The notes under the pieces were generated by a model. The model was given only the letters and a program-made list of their open reading frames with translations, made no database searches and was not told the DNA's origin. The position numbers and the translations under genes were made by a program. Shown here in pieces: positions 55,191 to 64,000 of a stretch of DNA of 64,000 nucleotides. The stretch is from Flavobacterium sp. UBA7663 (lineage in GTDB: Bacteria; Bacteroidota; Bacteroidia; Flavobacteriales; Flavobacteriaceae), in contig NZ_DLHR01000014.1 of the NCBI RefSeq assembly GCF_002483315.1, forward strand, positions 1 to 64,000. Direction: 5' to 3'. The number at the start of each line of letters is the position of its first letter. The stretch's first letter is position 1.

Positions 55191-57350
55191 ATGATTCCAA
55201 AAGTATTCCAAGAAGTTATCGATTTAGGTGACGGAAGAAGCATCACAATCGAAACTGGAAAATTAGCCAAACAAGCAGATGGATCTGTTGTTGTTCGTAT
55301 GGGCGATGCCATGTTATTAGCAACAGCAGTTTCTGCAAGAACCTCAAATCCTGCAGTAGATTTTCTACCTTTAACAGTAGATTATCGCGAAAAATTTGCA
55401 GCAGCAGGTCGTTTTCCTGGTGGTTTCTTCAAAAGAGAAGCACGTCCAAGTGACAGCGAAGTATTAACAATGAGATTAGTAGACCGCGTATTGCGTCCAC
55501 TTTTCCCAGATGACTATCATGCTGAAACACAAGTAATGATTCAATTAATGTCGCATGACGAAAACGTTATGCCAGATGCATTAGCTGGATTAGCGGCTTC
55601 AGCTGCATTAGCTGTTTCAGACATTCCTTTTTATAACTTAATTTCTGAAGTTCGTGTAGCACGTATCGATGGAAAATTCGTTATCAACCCAAGTAGAGAA
55701 GAATTAGCACAATCAGACATTGATATGATGATTGGAGCTTCTATGGATTCTGTTGCGATGGTTGAAGGAGAAATGAAAGAAATTTCAGAAGCAGAAATGG
55801 TAGAGGCTATCAAATTTGCTCACGAAGCTATCAAAGTTCAAATTCAAGCACAATTACGTTTACAAGCTGCTTTTGGTAAAAAAGAAATTCGTACGTATGA
55901 AGGTGAGAAAGAAAACGAAGAAATTTACAAAAAAGTAAAAGCTGCGGCTTACGATAAAATTTATGCAATTGCAAAAGTTGGTTCGGCTAAACACGAAAGA
56001 AGTGCTGCATTTGCTGAAGTAAAAGAAGAAGTAAAAGCTTTATTTACAGAAGAAGAATTAGCTGCTGATGGCGATTTAGTATCAAAATATTTCTACAAAA
56101 CAAACAAAGAAGCTGTGCGTAATGTAGTGTTAGAATTAGGTGTTCGTTTAGACGGAAGAAAAACAACTGAAATCAGACCAATTTGGTGTGAAACAGATTA
56201 TTTACCTTCTGTTCACGGTTCGTCTTTATTTACCCGTGGAGAAACACAAGCTTTAGCCACTGTAACTTTAGGAACTTCAAGAGAAGCTAACCAAATAGAC
56301 TCTCCATCTGAACAAGGTGAAGAAAAATTCTATTTACATTATAACTTCCCTCCTTTCTCAACTGGTGAAGCTAAACCTTTAAGAGGAACTTCAAGAAGAG
56401 AAGTAGGTCATGGAAACTTAGCTCAAAGAGCTTTAAAAAATATGATTCCTGCAGATTGTCCTTACACAATTCGTATCGTTTCTGAAGTATTAGAATCTAA
56501 CGGTTCTTCTTCAATGGCAACGGTTTGTGCTGGTACAATGGCGTTAATGGATGCTGGAGTTCAAATGGTAAAACCAGTTTCTGGTATTGCTATGGGATTA
56601 ATTACTGATGGTGAGAAATTCGCTGTATTGTCTGATATTTTAGGAGATGAAGATCACTTAGGAGATATGGACTTTAAAGTAACTGGAACTGCTGACGGTA
56701 TTACAGCATGTCAAATGGACATCAAAATTGATGGTTTACGCTATGATATCATGGAACAAGCTTTAGGGCAAGCTCGTGACGGACGTTTACATATTTTAGG
56801 TAAATTAACTGAAACTATTGCAGCACCAAGAGCTGAAGTAAAACCAAAAGCACCAAAAATTATTACAAGAACCATTCCTGGAGCTTTCATTGGAGCGTTA
56901 ATTGGACCTGGTGGAAAAGTAATTCAAGAATTACAAAAAGCTACTGGAACTACAATAGTTATCAATGAAGTAGATGAGCAAGGTGTAGTTGAAATTTTAG
57001 GAACTAATCCTGATGGTATTGCTGCAGTATTAGCTAAAATTGATTCTATTATCTTCAAACCTGTAATGGGAGAAGCTTACGAAGTAAAAGTAATTAAAAT
57101 GTTAGATTTTGGAGCTGTTGTAGAATACACACAAGCACCAGGAAACGAAGTTTTATTACACGTATCTGAATTAGCTTGGGAAAGAACAGAAAATGTTACT
57201 GATGTTGTAAACATGGGTGATGTATTTATGGTAAAATACTTAGGAGTTGATCCTAAAACACGTAAAGAAAAAGTGTCTAGAAAAGCACTTTTACCAAGAC
57301 CTCCAAGAGAAGAAAGACCTATTGAAAAAAAGGATACTCCACAAGGTTAA
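55191..57350 (+). CDS. pnp: Polyribonucleotide nucleotidyltransferase
   Basis: PNPase degrades RNA from the 3' end with phosphate. The 719-residue product has two RNase PH domains ([20 protein letters not shown]; then [13 protein letters not shown] and [15 protein letters not shown] [16 protein letters not shown]), a KH domain with [19 protein letters not shown] (near residue 575) and an S1 domain ([20 protein letters not shown]). Length is normal. It has its own leader of about 110 bases after the rpsO terminator, possibly for self-control by RNA processing. Confidence 0.98.
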   Translation: MIPKVFQEVIDLGDGRSITIETGKLAKQADGSVVVRMGDAMLLATAVSARTSNPAVDFLPLTVDYREKFAAAGRFPGGFFKREARPSDSEVLTMRLVDRVLRPLFPDDYHAETQVMIQLMSHDENVMPDALAGLAASAALAVSDIPFYNLISEVRVARIDGKFVINPSREELAQSDIDMMIGASMDSVAMVEGEMKEISEAEMVEAIKFAHEAIKVQIQAQLRLQAAFGKKEIRTYEGEKENEEIYKKVKAAAYDKIYAIAKVGSAKHERSAAFAEVKEEVKALFTEEELAADGDLVSKYFYKTNKEAVRNVVLELGVRLDGRKTTEIRPIWCETDYLPSVHGSSLFTRGETQALATVTLGTSREANQIDSPSEQGEEKFYLHYNFPPFSTGEAKPLRGTSRREVGHGNLAQRALKNMIPADCPYTIRIVSEVLESNGSSSMATVCAGTMALMDAGVQMVKPVSGIAMGLITDGEKFAVLSDILGDEDHLGDMDFKVTGTADGITACQMDIKIDGLRYDIMEQALGQARDGRLHILGKLTETIAAPRAEVKPKAPKIITRTIPGAFIGALIGPGGKVIQELQKATGTTIVINEVDEQGVVEILGTNPDGIAAVLAKIDSIIFKPVMGEAYEVKVIKMLDFGAVVEYTQAPGNEVLLHVSELAWERTENVTDVVNMGDVFMVKYLGVDPKTRKEKVSRKALLPRPPREERPIEKKDTPQG

Positions 57351-57373
57351 TATTTTTAAATATTAGTTCATAT

Positions 57374-57409
57374 AAAACCCCAATTCATTTAACTGAATTG
57401 GGGTTTTTA
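57374..57409 (+). terminator. Terminator of pnp
   Basis: AAAACCCCAATTCA (57374-57387) pairs with TGAATTGGGGTTTT (57394-57407), followed by a T. Confidence 0.92.
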
Positions 57410-57479
57410 AATTTTATTTTATTTTTTTTGTAACTTTTTTGTAACCTGCTACGTATAACTACCAGAACTTTTAAAAAGT

Positions 57480-57485
57480 AAGGAG
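57480..57485 (+). promoter_or_regulatory. Strong Shine-Dalgarno AAGGAG before rpoD
   Basis: AAGGAG (57480-57485) lies 9 bases before the rpoD ATG at 57495. Most genes of this window lack such a sequence, as is usual in Bacteroidota, so it stands out. Confidence 0.7.
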
Positions 57486-57494
57486 AAAAAATAA

Positions 57495-58358
57495 ATGAGA
57501 CAACTTAAAATTACCAAGCAGGTTACCAATCGTGAAACTGCTTCCTTAGACAAATACCTACAAGAAATTGGAAAAGTTGACCTTATTACTGCTGACGAAG
57601 AAGTAGAATTAGCACAAAGAATTAAAGCCGGAGATCAACGCGCTTTAGAAAAATTAACAAAAGCTAATTTACGTTTCGTAGTTTCAGTAGCAAAACAATA
57701 TCAAAATCAAGGACTTACACTTCCTGATTTAATTAACGAAGGAAATTTAGGATTAATTAAAGCTGCTCAACGTTTTGATGAAACGCGTGGATTCAAATTC
57801 ATTTCATATGCTGTATGGTGGATTCGTCAATCGATTCTTCAAGCTCTAGCTGAACAATCTCGTATCGTTCGTTTACCATTAAACAAAATTGGTTCTATCA
57901 ATAAAATCAACAAAATGTATGCGTTGTTAGAGCAATCTAATGAGCGCCCACCTTCTGCTGAAGAAATTGCAAAAGAACTTGATATGACTGTAAATGATGT
58001 AAAAGAGTCTATGAAAAACTCTGGTCGTCATTTATCAATGGATGCGCCTTTAGTTGAAGGAGAAGATTCTAACTTATACGACGTTTTACGTTCAGGTGAA
58101 TCTCCAAATCCAGATAGAGAATTAATTCACGAATCATTACAAACTGAAATTGAAAGAGCATTAGAAACATTAACTCCAAGAGAAGCAGATGTAGTGCGTT
58201 TATACTTTGGTTTAGGTGACCAACACCCAATGACTTTAGAAGAAATTGGCGAAACTTTCGATTTAACTCGTGAACGTGTTCGTCAGATTAAAGAAAAAGC
58301 GATTAGAAGATTAAAACATACTTCTAGAAGTAAGATATTAAAAACATATTTAGGATAA
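57495..58358 (+). CDS. rpoD: Primary sigma factor RpoD (SigA)
   Basis: This is the housekeeping sigma factor. The 287-residue product lacks region 1.1 and starts with region 1.2 ([20 protein letters not shown]), then region 2 ([40 protein letters not shown]), region 3 and region 4 with a helix-turn-helix ([20 protein letters not shown]). This short form is the Bacteroidota primary sigma factor, which recognises TTG / TAnnTTTG promoters such as those seen here. Its own mRNA has a strong Shine-Dalgarno. Two terminators follow. Confidence 0.97.
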   Translation: MRQLKITKQVTNRETASLDKYLQEIGKVDLITADEEVELAQRIKAGDQRALEKLTKANLRFVVSVAKQYQNQGLTLPDLINEGNLGLIKAAQRFDETRGFKFISYAVWWIRQSILQALAEQSRIVRLPLNKIGSINKINKMYALLEQSNERPPSAEEIAKELDMTVNDVKESMKNSGRHLSMDAPLVEGEDSNLYDVLRSGESPNPDRELIHESLQTEIERALETLTPREADVVRLYFGLGDQHPMTLEEIGETFDLTRERVRQIKEKAIRRLKHTSRSKILKTYLG

Positions 58359-58376
58359 CACCTAAAGTATAGCAAC

Positions 58377-58402
58377 AACAGTCTAAGACTGTTCGTTTTT
58401 TG
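58377..58402 (+). terminator. First terminator of rpoD
   Basis: AACAGTC (58377-58383) pairs with GACTGTT (58387-58393), then CGTTTTTTG follows. Confidence 0.65.
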
Positions 58403-58413
58403 ATTGATGATTG

Positions 58414-58446
58414 AAACTCCGGCTGATTACCGGAGTTTTATTTTTT
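58414..58446 (+). terminator. Second terminator of rpoD
   Basis: AAACTCCGG (58414-58422) pairs with CCGGAGTTT (58430-58438) around a 7-base loop, followed by TATTTTTT. Confidence 0.85.
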
Positions 58447-58470
58447 AACCCCTACCCCCCAAAGGGAGGA
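58447..58470. repeat. C/G-rich intergenic repeat, ACCCCTACCCCCCAAAGGGAGG type
   Basis: The stretch is partly self-complementary (CCC..GGG around AAA) and related to the better-preserved unit at 60773-60801. It is strikingly GC-rich against the AT-rich background. It resembles a flavobacterial intergenic repeat. Confidence 0.5.
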
Positions 58471-58527
58471 ATATTATCTAGTTAAATCTTTTAATCGACA
58501 AAATTTTTAAACTCTTAAACTAAAAAC

Positions 58528-58535
58528 TATCTTTG
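58528..58535 (+). promoter_or_regulatory. -7 element TATCTTTG of rpe
   Basis: TATCTTTG matches TAnnTTTG. It overlaps the GTG at which the longest frame would start (58535), which excludes that start and supports the ATG at 58565. Confidence 0.55.
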
Positions 58536-58564
58536 TGCACAACAACACACACTTTTACAAGTTT

Positions 58565-59224
58565 ATGAAAAACACACTTATTGCTCCTTCAGTTCTTGCA
58601 GCTGATTTTGCTAATTTACAACGCGACATTGAAATGATTAATACAAGTGAGGCCGATTGGTTCCACATTGACATTATGGATGGCGTTTTTGTTCCGAATA
58701 TTTCTTTTGGTATGCCTGTTTTAGATGCGATAAATAAACACGCTAAAAAAACCATAGATGTTCACCTGATGATTGTTGATCCTGATCGATACATTGCAAC
58801 ATTCAAAAAATTAGGCGCCGATGTTTTGACGGTTCATTACGAAGCTTGTACACATTTACACAGAACACTTCAAGCAATCAAAGCGGAAGGCATGAAAGCT
58901 GGAGTAGCATTGAATCCGCACACCAACGTAGATTTATTAGAAGATGTTATTCAGGATATCGATTTAGTGTGTATCATGAGTGTAAATCCAGGTTTTGGAG
59001 GTCAATCGTTCATTGAAAACACTTATGCTAAAGTTGAAAAACTAAAAGCTCTAATTAATAGAAAAAATGCGGCTACAATAATCGAAATTGACGGCGGTGT
59101 AACCAATAAAAATGCAAAACAACTAGTTGATGCTGGTGCTGATGTATTAGTAGCCGGAAGTTATGTTTTTGGTGCGCAAGACCCAATTGCAACCATTGCA
59201 GATTTAAAACAAATAACAAAATAA
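58565..59224 (+). CDS. rpe: Ribulose-phosphate 3-epimerase
   Basis: Rpe interconverts ribulose-5-phosphate and xylulose-5-phosphate in the pentose phosphate pathway. The 219-residue TIM barrel has LIAPSVLAADFANL, the metal motif WFHIDIMDGVFVPN, DVHLMI, VNPGFGGQSF and EIDGGV, with all catalytic Asp and His residues present. From the ATG at 58565 the length is typical. Single gene ending at a terminator. Confidence 0.98.
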   Translation: MKNTLIAPSVLAADFANLQRDIEMINTSEADWFHIDIMDGVFVPNISFGMPVLDAINKHAKKTIDVHLMIVDPDRYIATFKKLGADVLTVHYEACTHLHRTLQAIKAEGMKAGVALNPHTNVDLLEDVIQDIDLVCIMSVNPGFGGQSFIENTYAKVEKLKALINRKNAATIIEIDGGVTNKNAKQLVDAGADVLVAGSYVFGAQDPIATIADLKQITK

Positions 59225-59227
59225 TTC

Positions 59228-59260
59228 AAAAAAGCCTAACAGTAAAATGTTAGGCTTTTT
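59228..59260. terminator. Bidirectional terminator after rpe
   Basis: AAAAAAGCCTAACA (59228-59241) pairs with TGTTAGGCTTTTT (59248-59260). It separates the convergent rpe and CBS-domain genes. Confidence 0.88.
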
Positions 59261-59263
59261 CAT

Positions 59264-59683
59264 TTAATATTGATCGATTAAGTATTTTATTAAATCGGTT
59301 GTGGTTATAATTCCCACTAACAATTCTCCCTCACATACAGGAAGTGCATGAAACTCTTTAGTAGCTAAAATTTGAGCCGCTTCTTTGATAGTGGTTTCAG
59401 GTGAAATCGAAACTATTTTTTTAGCCATTACTTGCTCCACGGTAAACATATTATAAACTGTTGTATCCACAACATCTTCGTCGTCATCAATAGCATCTGC
59501 AAACGAAATTCGCAACAAATCGGTATAACTTAACATTCCAACAATTTTATTACTGTAAACCACAGGAATGTGTCTAATGTGGTACTTTTTAAACAAGCTT
59601 TCCGCTTTTGTTAAATCATCTGATAAGTTCAACTTCACTACATTTTTTGTCATGATAGTTGACACGGGCACTTTTTGTTTCAT
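59264..59683 (-). CDS. CBS-domain pair protein
   Basis: The 139-residue protein is a tandem CBS module: the first domain (about 7-60, VSTIMTKNVVKLNLSDDLTK, RHIPVVYSNKIVGMLSYTDL) and the second (about 78-135, VMAKKIVSISPETTIKEAAQ, HALPVCEGELLVGIITTTDL). CBS pairs bind adenosine nucleotides and usually regulate a partner; none is fused here. It is a single gene convergent with rpe. Confidence 0.9.
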   Translation of the reverse strand: MKQKVPVSTIMTKNVVKLNLSDDLTKAESLFKKYHIRHIPVVYSNKIVGMLSYTDLLRISFADAIDDDEDVVDTTVYNMFTVEQVMAKKIVSISPETTIKEAAQILATKEFHALPVCEGELLVGIITTTDLIKYLIDQY

Positions 59684-59752
59684 AATACCAAAATTTTAAT
59701 GACATAAAGTTACTTAAAATTTTGGCTCAAAAACATGATAGATATCAGTATT

Positions 59753-60613
59753 TTAAACTATAGATGAAATAAAATACCTTTCATTATAGTTAATCATATG
59801 CTTGACTTTCAGGAATATAGAAGGGAATTTCATTTTAAATTCCTGTGGAGATTCAAAAAAGTATTCCAATAAAACAGCAACAAATTCAAATTGATTTTCG
59901 TAAGCATAATCACGTAAAAAACCAGACTCAATTAAACGTTGCTTCACTTCGGGCTTTGAAACCACACGAAATAAATTTTGAAGGGATTCGTTAAACAAAA
60001 CAAAAGTTGCTTTATCACTTTTTAATGCATAAATATGAAAAGCATGGGTAAATTCATGTAATCCTAAATTCAAATTATCATTTGTAATATCAATTCCTTC
60101 TTTAAAATGTTTCCAAGAAAAAACAACGCATTCCATTCTTGGATTAAACTCTCCTTTGTGGTAATTATCATTTTGAGATGAATAATAAATATCAGGATAA
60201 ACAACAATTCGTTTGAACAATGGATTTAAATATTCACGCATTCCAAAGGTTAACATTACATATGTTGCCGATATAGTTACTTTCATTTCTTCGGTAATTT
60301 CTATATCTCTACCTTCAAAATTATAATGCAAAATTAACTTAGCTACTCTATGTTCGAAATATCTTTTATACTTAGGTTTTAATCGATTGTAAAAATGAAA
60401 ATTTGTTGTTAAGATATGCTTTCGAGAATCATTTAACTTTAAAAAATTCACATTAGCAAATACCACTAAAGGTTTTTTATAATTACGTAGATAAACAATT
60501 TCTGTTACGTAAAAAGCAAAGGCAAAAAAGATAGCCGCAAAAGGAGCCACCACAACAAACATAGCAATGTAATCAGCTAAAAATAATTCGTGTTCTATAG
60601 GTGGTGGATTCAT
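59753..60613 (-). CDS. Zinc-dependent peptidase, MtfA-like (M90)
   Basis: The 286-residue protein has one N-terminal membrane helix (about 14-36, YIAMFVVVAPFAAIFFAFAFY) and an MtfA-like domain with the zinc motif H186-E187-F-T-H190 (LHEFTHAFHI). A further segment, YENQFEFVAVLLEYFFESPQ, contains the extra Glu ligand expected for this family. MtfA of E. coli (cytoplasmic) interacts with the repressor Mlc; this one is membrane-anchored, so a different role is likely. Confidence 0.85.
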   Translation of the reverse strand: MNPPPIEHELFLADYIAMFVVVAPFAAIFFAFAFYVTEIVYLRNYKKPLVVFANVNFLKLNDSRKHILTTNFHFYNRLKPKYKRYFEHRVAKLILHYNFEGRDIEITEEMKVTISATYVMLTFGMREYLNPLFKRIVVYPDIYYSSQNDNYHKGEFNPRMECVVFSWKHFKEGIDITNDNLNLGLHEFTHAFHIYALKSDKATFVLFNESLQNLFRVVSKPEVKQRLIESGFLRDYAYENQFEFVAVLLEYFFESPQEFKMKFPSIFLKVKHMINYNERYFISSIV

Positions 60614-60661
60614 TTATTTGGGACTATTTTACAAATAACGTAAAAATTATGTGTTTAAAAA

Positions 60662-60693
60662 AAATAAACGTCAAGAAATCTTGACGTTTATTT
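60662..60693 (-). terminator. Terminator of the tRNA-Arg
   Basis: AAATAAACGTCAAG (60662-60675) and CTTGACGTTTATTT (60680-60693) form a 14-pair stem with a 4-base loop; on the minus strand Ts follow. It begins 2 bases after the tRNA 3' end (60695). Confidence 0.88.
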
Positions 60694-60694
60694 G

Positions 60695-60768
60695 TGACCT
60701 CGGCAGGGTTCGAACCTGCAACCCTCAGAGCCGAAATCTGATATTCTATCCAGTTGAACTACGAAGCC
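60695..60768 (-). tRNA. tRNA-Arg (anticodon UCG)
   Basis: On the minus strand the cloverleaf folds fully. The acceptor is GGCTTCG paired with CGAGGTC (two G-U pairs), the D-arm is GTTC/GAAT, the anticodon stem TCAGA/TCTGA carries loop TTTCGGC (anticodon TCG), and the T-arm is GCAGG/CCTGC with loop TTCGAAC. It is 74 nt long with discriminator A. CCA is not encoded. It decodes CGN codons and lies on the same strand as yqeY, downstream of it. Confidence 0.95.
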
Positions 60769-60772
60769 GAGC

Positions 60773-60801
60773 CTCACCCCAACCCTCTCCAAAGGAGAGG
60801 G
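60773..60801. repeat. Palindromic intergenic repeat CCCTCTCC-AAA-GGAGAGGG
   Basis: CTCACCCCAA then CCCTCTCC (60783-60790), AAA and GGAGAGGG (60794-60801) form an 8-pair hairpin. It is related to the unit at 58447-58470. It lies between the yqeY gene and the tRNA. Confidence 0.6.
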
Positions 60802-60817
60802 AGTGATAAAGTATATT

Positions 60818-61267
60818 TTATACTAAAAGTTTCTTTACAATTCCAGAAATTACTTTCCCTTCTGCTTGTCCTCCTATTTGAGCTGAAGCTAATCCCATAA
60901 CTTTTCCCATAGATGCAATACCTGAAGCACCCGTTTCAGTAATTATTTTAGCAATTACCGCTTCTACTTCTTCTTCTGATAACTGAGCTGGTAAAAACTT
61001 CTCAATTACAGCGATTTGTGCTAATTCTGGTTCTGCTAAATCTGGACGGTTTTGTGTTGTGAAAATTTCTGCACTGTCCTTACGCATTTTCACCAAACGT
61101 TGTAACATTTTGATTTCTTGATCTTCAGACAAACCATCTCCAGCACCAGCTTCTGTTTTTGCTAAAATAATTGCTGATTTAATAGCTCTTAACGCTTCCA
61201 AAGCTATACTGTCTTTAGCTTTCATGGCCTCTTTCATGTGATCCATGATTTTTGCTTCTAAACTCAT
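60818..61267 (-). CDS. GatB/YqeY domain protein
   Basis: The 149-residue protein has the YqeY pattern SLEAKIMDHMKEAMKAKDSI and ALEALRAIKSAIILAKTEAG, a helical N-half, and the tail domain shared with GatB (AQLSEEEVEAVIAKIITETG, MGKVMGLASAQIGGQAEGKV). GatB uses this tail to bind tRNA in amidotransfer; free-standing YqeY has no known reaction. It is followed by the palindromic repeat and tRNA-Arg on the same strand. Confidence 0.93.
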   Translation of the reverse strand: MSLEAKIMDHMKEAMKAKDSIALEALRAIKSAIILAKTEAGAGDGLSEDQEIKMLQRLVKMRKDSAEIFTTQNRPDLAEPELAQIAVIEKFLPAQLSEEEVEAVIAKIITETGASGIASMGKVMGLASAQIGGQAEGKVISGIVKKLLV

Positions 61268-61335
61268 ATTGTATTTTTTATTTATTGTAGTTAATTTATC
61301 TTAAAACCCCAGAAAGAGGTTTTACAAATACTGTG

Positions 61336-61343
61336 CAAAGGTA
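61336..61343 (-). promoter_or_regulatory. -7 element TACCTTTG of yqeY
   Basis: On the minus strand TACCTTTG (61343-61336) matches TAnnTTTG, 68 bases before the yqeY start. It overlaps the end of the ftsZ terminator region. Confidence 0.5.
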
Positions 61344-61344
61344 A

Positions 61345-61375
61345 TAAAAAAACCCGAAAATTGTTCTTCGGGTTT
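61345..61375 (-). terminator. Terminator of ftsZ
   Basis: AAACCCGAA (61350-61358) pairs with TTCGGGTTT (61367-61375); on the minus strand a T run follows (plus As from 61345). It is 27 bases after the ftsZ stop. Confidence 0.85.
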
Positions 61376-61402
61376 CTTGGGGTAGGTTAGTTTGTTGTAG
61401 AT

Positions 61403-63376
61403 TTAATCCACATTATCATGAAGGAATGAATTGTTTGAACGCAATTGGATATCGTCGTTACTATCAGTTCCTAAAGACATTCTAGATTGATTACTAGCAG
61501 TGTTTGGTGTAGAAGTTACATCAAACCCCATTCTTTTATAGGCTGGAATTCTTTCAAACTCATCAATTTGCGAAGCGCTATTGTTAAATTTATGATTGAA
61601 TTCTTTCATTTTTCTTTTACGTTCGTCGGCTCTAAGTTTTAATGTATCCTCAATAGACATTTCTAAAGGAGAAACATTATCCAAATTCATGGCATCTTCA
61701 AACTTTTGAGTATTTGTTTTCATGGTGAAGTTTAACTCTTCATCAATCGGTTCATTTACTACTTCAATTGGTTTAGATGCTACTAATTCTTCTTCTTTTT
61801 CCAAATAATCTTCAAGAGAATATTTAATAATTCCGCTTTGATTTACCTCTGTAACTGGAACCACGTTTATAGGATCTTTTACTTCCATAGCGCGTGTTTC
61901 TGGCGTTAACTCGAAAACAATTGCATTCTCTTTAACTTCTTCTTTTGCAGCGAATAAATCCAATGAAAAACTCACTTCTTCAGTCGCTACAACAAATTCT
62001 GGATCTTTTACTTCGATTTCTCTGATTTGAGGTGTAATGATTTCGAAAGTTGGCGCTACATTTGGGCTAACCACTTCAAAAGTTACATCGATATTCTTTA
62101 AAAACTCAGTTGTAGGAACTAAATCAATTGCTGCTACTGGAGTATGAATTTCGAAAACTGGCTCTTCTACTTCTTCTTCTAAAGTAAAAATCACTTTTTG
62201 TTCTACTACTTCGTCACAAATAGGATTGATTATATCCGATTTAACTTCTGTTTCAATTGGAGATTCAAAAATTGGCTCATTAACCGGAAGACTAGCAATT
62301 GTTTTATTCAACAATTCGTGAACAATTTTTTGTTCGTCTTCTAAAGAATGAATAATTTTCTTAGGTTCCGTATTAACGATTTCAGCTTGTTGCTCAATAT
62401 TGAAACCTGTAGCAATTACCGTTACCGAAATTGCTTCACCTAAAGCTTCTTCTTCACCAACACCCATAATGATGTTTGCGTTGTAACCTGCTTCAGATTG
62501 AATAAAATCATTGATTTCTCCGATTTCATCGATTGTAATTTCGTTAACTTCATCAGTTCCAGAAACGATTAACAACAATACGTTTTTCGCACCTGTAATC
62601 TTATTATCATTCAATAATGGAGAATCTAATGCACTTGAAATTGCTTGTTTTGCTCTATCTGAACCTGCTGCTGTTGCAGAACCCATGATTGCTGTTCCGC
62701 TGTTTGACAACACGGTTTTAGCATCTTTAAGGTCGATATTTTGAGTATAGTGGTGTGTAATAACTTCAGCAATTCCTCTTGACGCAGTAGCTAACACTTC
62801 GTCAGCCTTTGAGAAACCAGCTTTGAAACCTAAGTTTCCGTATACTTCACGTAATTTATTATTATTGATAACGACTAAAGAATCTACTTGTTTACGTAAA
62901 CGTTCTACTCCAGCTAACGCTTGCTCAGAGCGAACTTTTCCTTCAAATTGAAAAGGAATCGTAACAATACCAACTGTTAAAATGTCGCGCTCTTTTGCCA
63001 ATTGCGCAATTACAGGAGCCGCACCCGTTCCAGTTCCTCCACCCATTCCTGCAGTGATGAAAACCATTTTGGTGTTGCTATCCAACATTTTCTCAATTTC
63101 GGCGATACTTTCTATTGCAGATTGTTGACCTACTTCAGGGTTTGCTCCTGCACCTAATCCTTCGGTAAGGTTAACACCCAACTGAATTTTATTTGGTACT
63201 GGACTATTTTGCAATGCCTGAGAATCAGTATTACAAACTATAAAATCAACACCTTTAATGCCTTGCTTAAACATGTGGTTTATGGCATTACTACCTCCAC
63301 CTCCAACGCCAATTACTTTAATTACGTTAGATTGGTTTTTAGGTAAATCGAATGAAATGTTTCCAAATTCTGACAT
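61403..63376 (-). CDS. ftsZ: Cell division protein FtsZ, with long C-terminal tail
   Basis: FtsZ is the tubulin-like GTPase that forms the division ring. The 657-residue product has the polymerising core (about 1-320) with [25 protein letters not shown] and the T7-loop-like region. A very long variable tail follows (about 330-600, Val/Glu-rich, with the repeated phrase EVKDPEFVV / EVKDPINVV). Near the end is a possible partner-binding peptide ([14 protein letters not shown]), followed by a further 40 residues ending [12 protein letters not shown]. Such long tails are usual in Bacteroidota. It follows ftsA by 11 bases. Confidence 0.97.
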   Translation of the reverse strand: MSEFGNISFDLPKNQSNVIKVIGVGGGGSNAINHMFKQGIKGVDFIVCNTDSQALQNSPVPNKIQLGVNLTEGLGAGANPEVGQQSAIESIAEIEKMLDSNTKMVFITAGMGGGTGTGAAPVIAQLAKERDILTVGIVTIPFQFEGKVRSEQALAGVERLRKQVDSLVVINNNKLREVYGNLGFKAGFSKADEVLATASRGIAEVITHHYTQNIDLKDAKTVLSNSGTAIMGSATAAGSDRAKQAISSALDSPLLNDNKITGAKNVLLLIVSGTDEVNEITIDEIGEINDFIQSEAGYNANIIMGVGEEEALGEAISVTVIATGFNIEQQAEIVNTEPKKIIHSLEDEQKIVHELLNKTIASLPVNEPIFESPIETEVKSDIINPICDEVVEQKVIFTLEEEVEEPVFEIHTPVAAIDLVPTTEFLKNIDVTFEVVSPNVAPTFEIITPQIREIEVKDPEFVVATEEVSFSLDLFAAKEEVKENAIVFELTPETRAMEVKDPINVVPVTEVNQSGIIKYSLEDYLEKEEELVASKPIEVVNEPIDEELNFTMKTNTQKFEDAMNLDNVSPLEMSIEDTLKLRADERKRKMKEFNHKFNNSASQIDEFERIPAYKRMGFDVTSTPNTASNQSRMSLGTDSNDDIQLRSNNSFLHDNVD

Positions 63377-63387
63377 AGTATCTCCTT

Positions 63388-64000
63388 TTATTCTGCGTTA
63401 TCTAAAAATTCTTTAATCTTATCTATATACTTATCAAAAAACGAACGTTTGATTCTGTCATCTGTTGTTTCTTGTTTTGTATTTTGAGTTGCTTTTGGCT
63501 CCTCTTTTTCTTCCTCAATAATTGGTTCTTCAACCACAACTTGAGGGCGAGCCGCCACTACTGGCTCTTCTTTTTTCATTTCTACAAATGGAGTAGCACT
63601 TTTTGTATTATTTCTAATACTGTTCATTACTAAACCAACTGCTGTTGCATATAATGGACTTGACAATTCTTCGTCTGAATCTCCTGCCAAATGCTCGTTT
63701 GGATAACCAATTCTAGTATCCATTCCAGTGATATATTCTACCAGTTGTTTAATGTGTTGCAATTGTGCTCCACCACCTGTTAATACAATACCTGCAATAA
63801 GTTTTTTCTTAGGATCTTCATGTCCGTACAATTTAATTTCGGCATATACTTGCTCTACAATTTCCACAACTCTAGCGTGAATAATTTTTGACAAGTTTTT
63901 TAGCGAAATTTCTTTTGGCTCTCTACCTCTTAATCCAGGAATAGAAACAATTTCGTTGTCTTTATTTTCTCCTGGCCAAGCTGAACCAAAACGAGTTTTT
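63388..64000 (-). CDS. ftsA: Cell division protein FtsA, C-terminal part (cut by window edge)
   Basis: FtsA is the actin-like anchor of FtsZ. The visible 203 residues continue without a start to the window edge: KTRFGSAWPGENKDNEIVSI, PGLRGREPKEISLKNLSKII, then the actin-like phosphate-binding GIVLTGGGAQL and SPLYATAVGLVMNSI. A Glu/Lys-rich stretch and the membrane-binding amphipathic helix at the end (DKYIDKIKEFLDNAE) follow. The apparent start at 63894 is an internal TTG. The ftsA-ftsZ order is the universal division cluster. Confidence 0.96.
   Translation of the reverse strand, partial: KTRFGSAWPGENKDNEIVSIPGLRGREPKEISLKNLSKIIHARVVEIVEQVYAEIKLYGHEDPKKKLIAGIVLTGGGAQLQHIKQLVEYITGMDTRIGYPNEHLAGDSDEELSSPLYATAVGLVMNSIRNNTKSATPFVEMKKEEPVVAARPQVVVEEPIIEEEKEEPKATQNTKQETTDDRIKRSFFDKYIDKIKEFLDNAE

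Overview
The window is an AT-rich, gene-dense chromosomal segment of a gliding member of the Bacteroidota, most likely Flavobacterium or a close relative. The evidence is the complete gldKLMN gliding/type IX secretion cluster, a short primary sigma factor without region 1.1, and many promoters with the Bacteroidota -7 element TAnnTTTG, some paired with an upstream TTG. TonB-dependent receptors carrying a carboxypeptidase-like domain, an exosortase F pair and a HYC_CC_PP protein point the same way. Nothing suggests a plasmid, phage, insertion sequence or CRISPR array.

Layout. 1-9.4 kb: the edge of a tRNA-fMet, the GTPases Era and Der, a large outer-membrane barrel protein, a lemA-TPM-TPM operon, a small MerR regulator and an M23 peptidase. 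9.6-14.6 kb: alaS, a lipoprotein, a RidA-like protein and a GSCFA protein. 14.6-20.3 kb: an operon of three secreted proteins, a TPR sensor kinase with a LuxR-type response regulator, and two tiny membrane proteins that I found by reading the gaps. 20.3-23.8 kb: an ABC-F ATPase, a DUF983 protein and an FAD oxidoreductase. 23.8-32.3 kb: topA, a ureohydrolase-like protein without metal ligands, then gldK-L-M-N. 32.5-39.1 kb: miaB, a sigma-54 activator, lptE, a TPR-like protein, secG and groES-groEL. 39.2-45.9 kb: a DUF2490 protein, a SulP transporter and the inorganic-carbon pump genes dabB and dabA. 46-49.6 kb: a metal-linked cluster (HMA protein, TonB receptor, HYC_CC_PP protein). 49.6-52.9 kb: a beta-CASP nuclease, an ATP-cone nuclease and the XrtF pair. 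52.9-59.2 kb: a free-methionine-sulfoxide-reductase-like GAF protein, an antiporter, rpsO, pnp, rpoD and rpe. 59.2-64 kb: a CBS protein, an M90-type peptidase, tRNA-Arg, yqeY, ftsZ and the end of ftsA.

The most notable signal is a compact regulon around the two-component system. Three intergenic sites share the palindrome ATACG-N8-CGTAT followed, after exactly 22 bases each time, by a weak -7-like AATTTT element. One lies before the secreted-protein operon. The other two each precede one of two tiny membrane proteins (42 and 37 aa) that share an LLLN-x-Y-x3-Y ending. One of these sits just ahead of the sensor kinase, the other just after the response regulator. I infer, but cannot prove, that the LuxR-type regulator binds these sites and that the small membrane proteins belong to an undescribed envelope-signalling module.

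Gene boundaries often differ from the longest open frame. Many longest frames begin at TTG or GTG codons upstream of, or inside, the promoter, so I moved starts to the first well-placed ATG (or, rarely, TTG) and say so in each entry.
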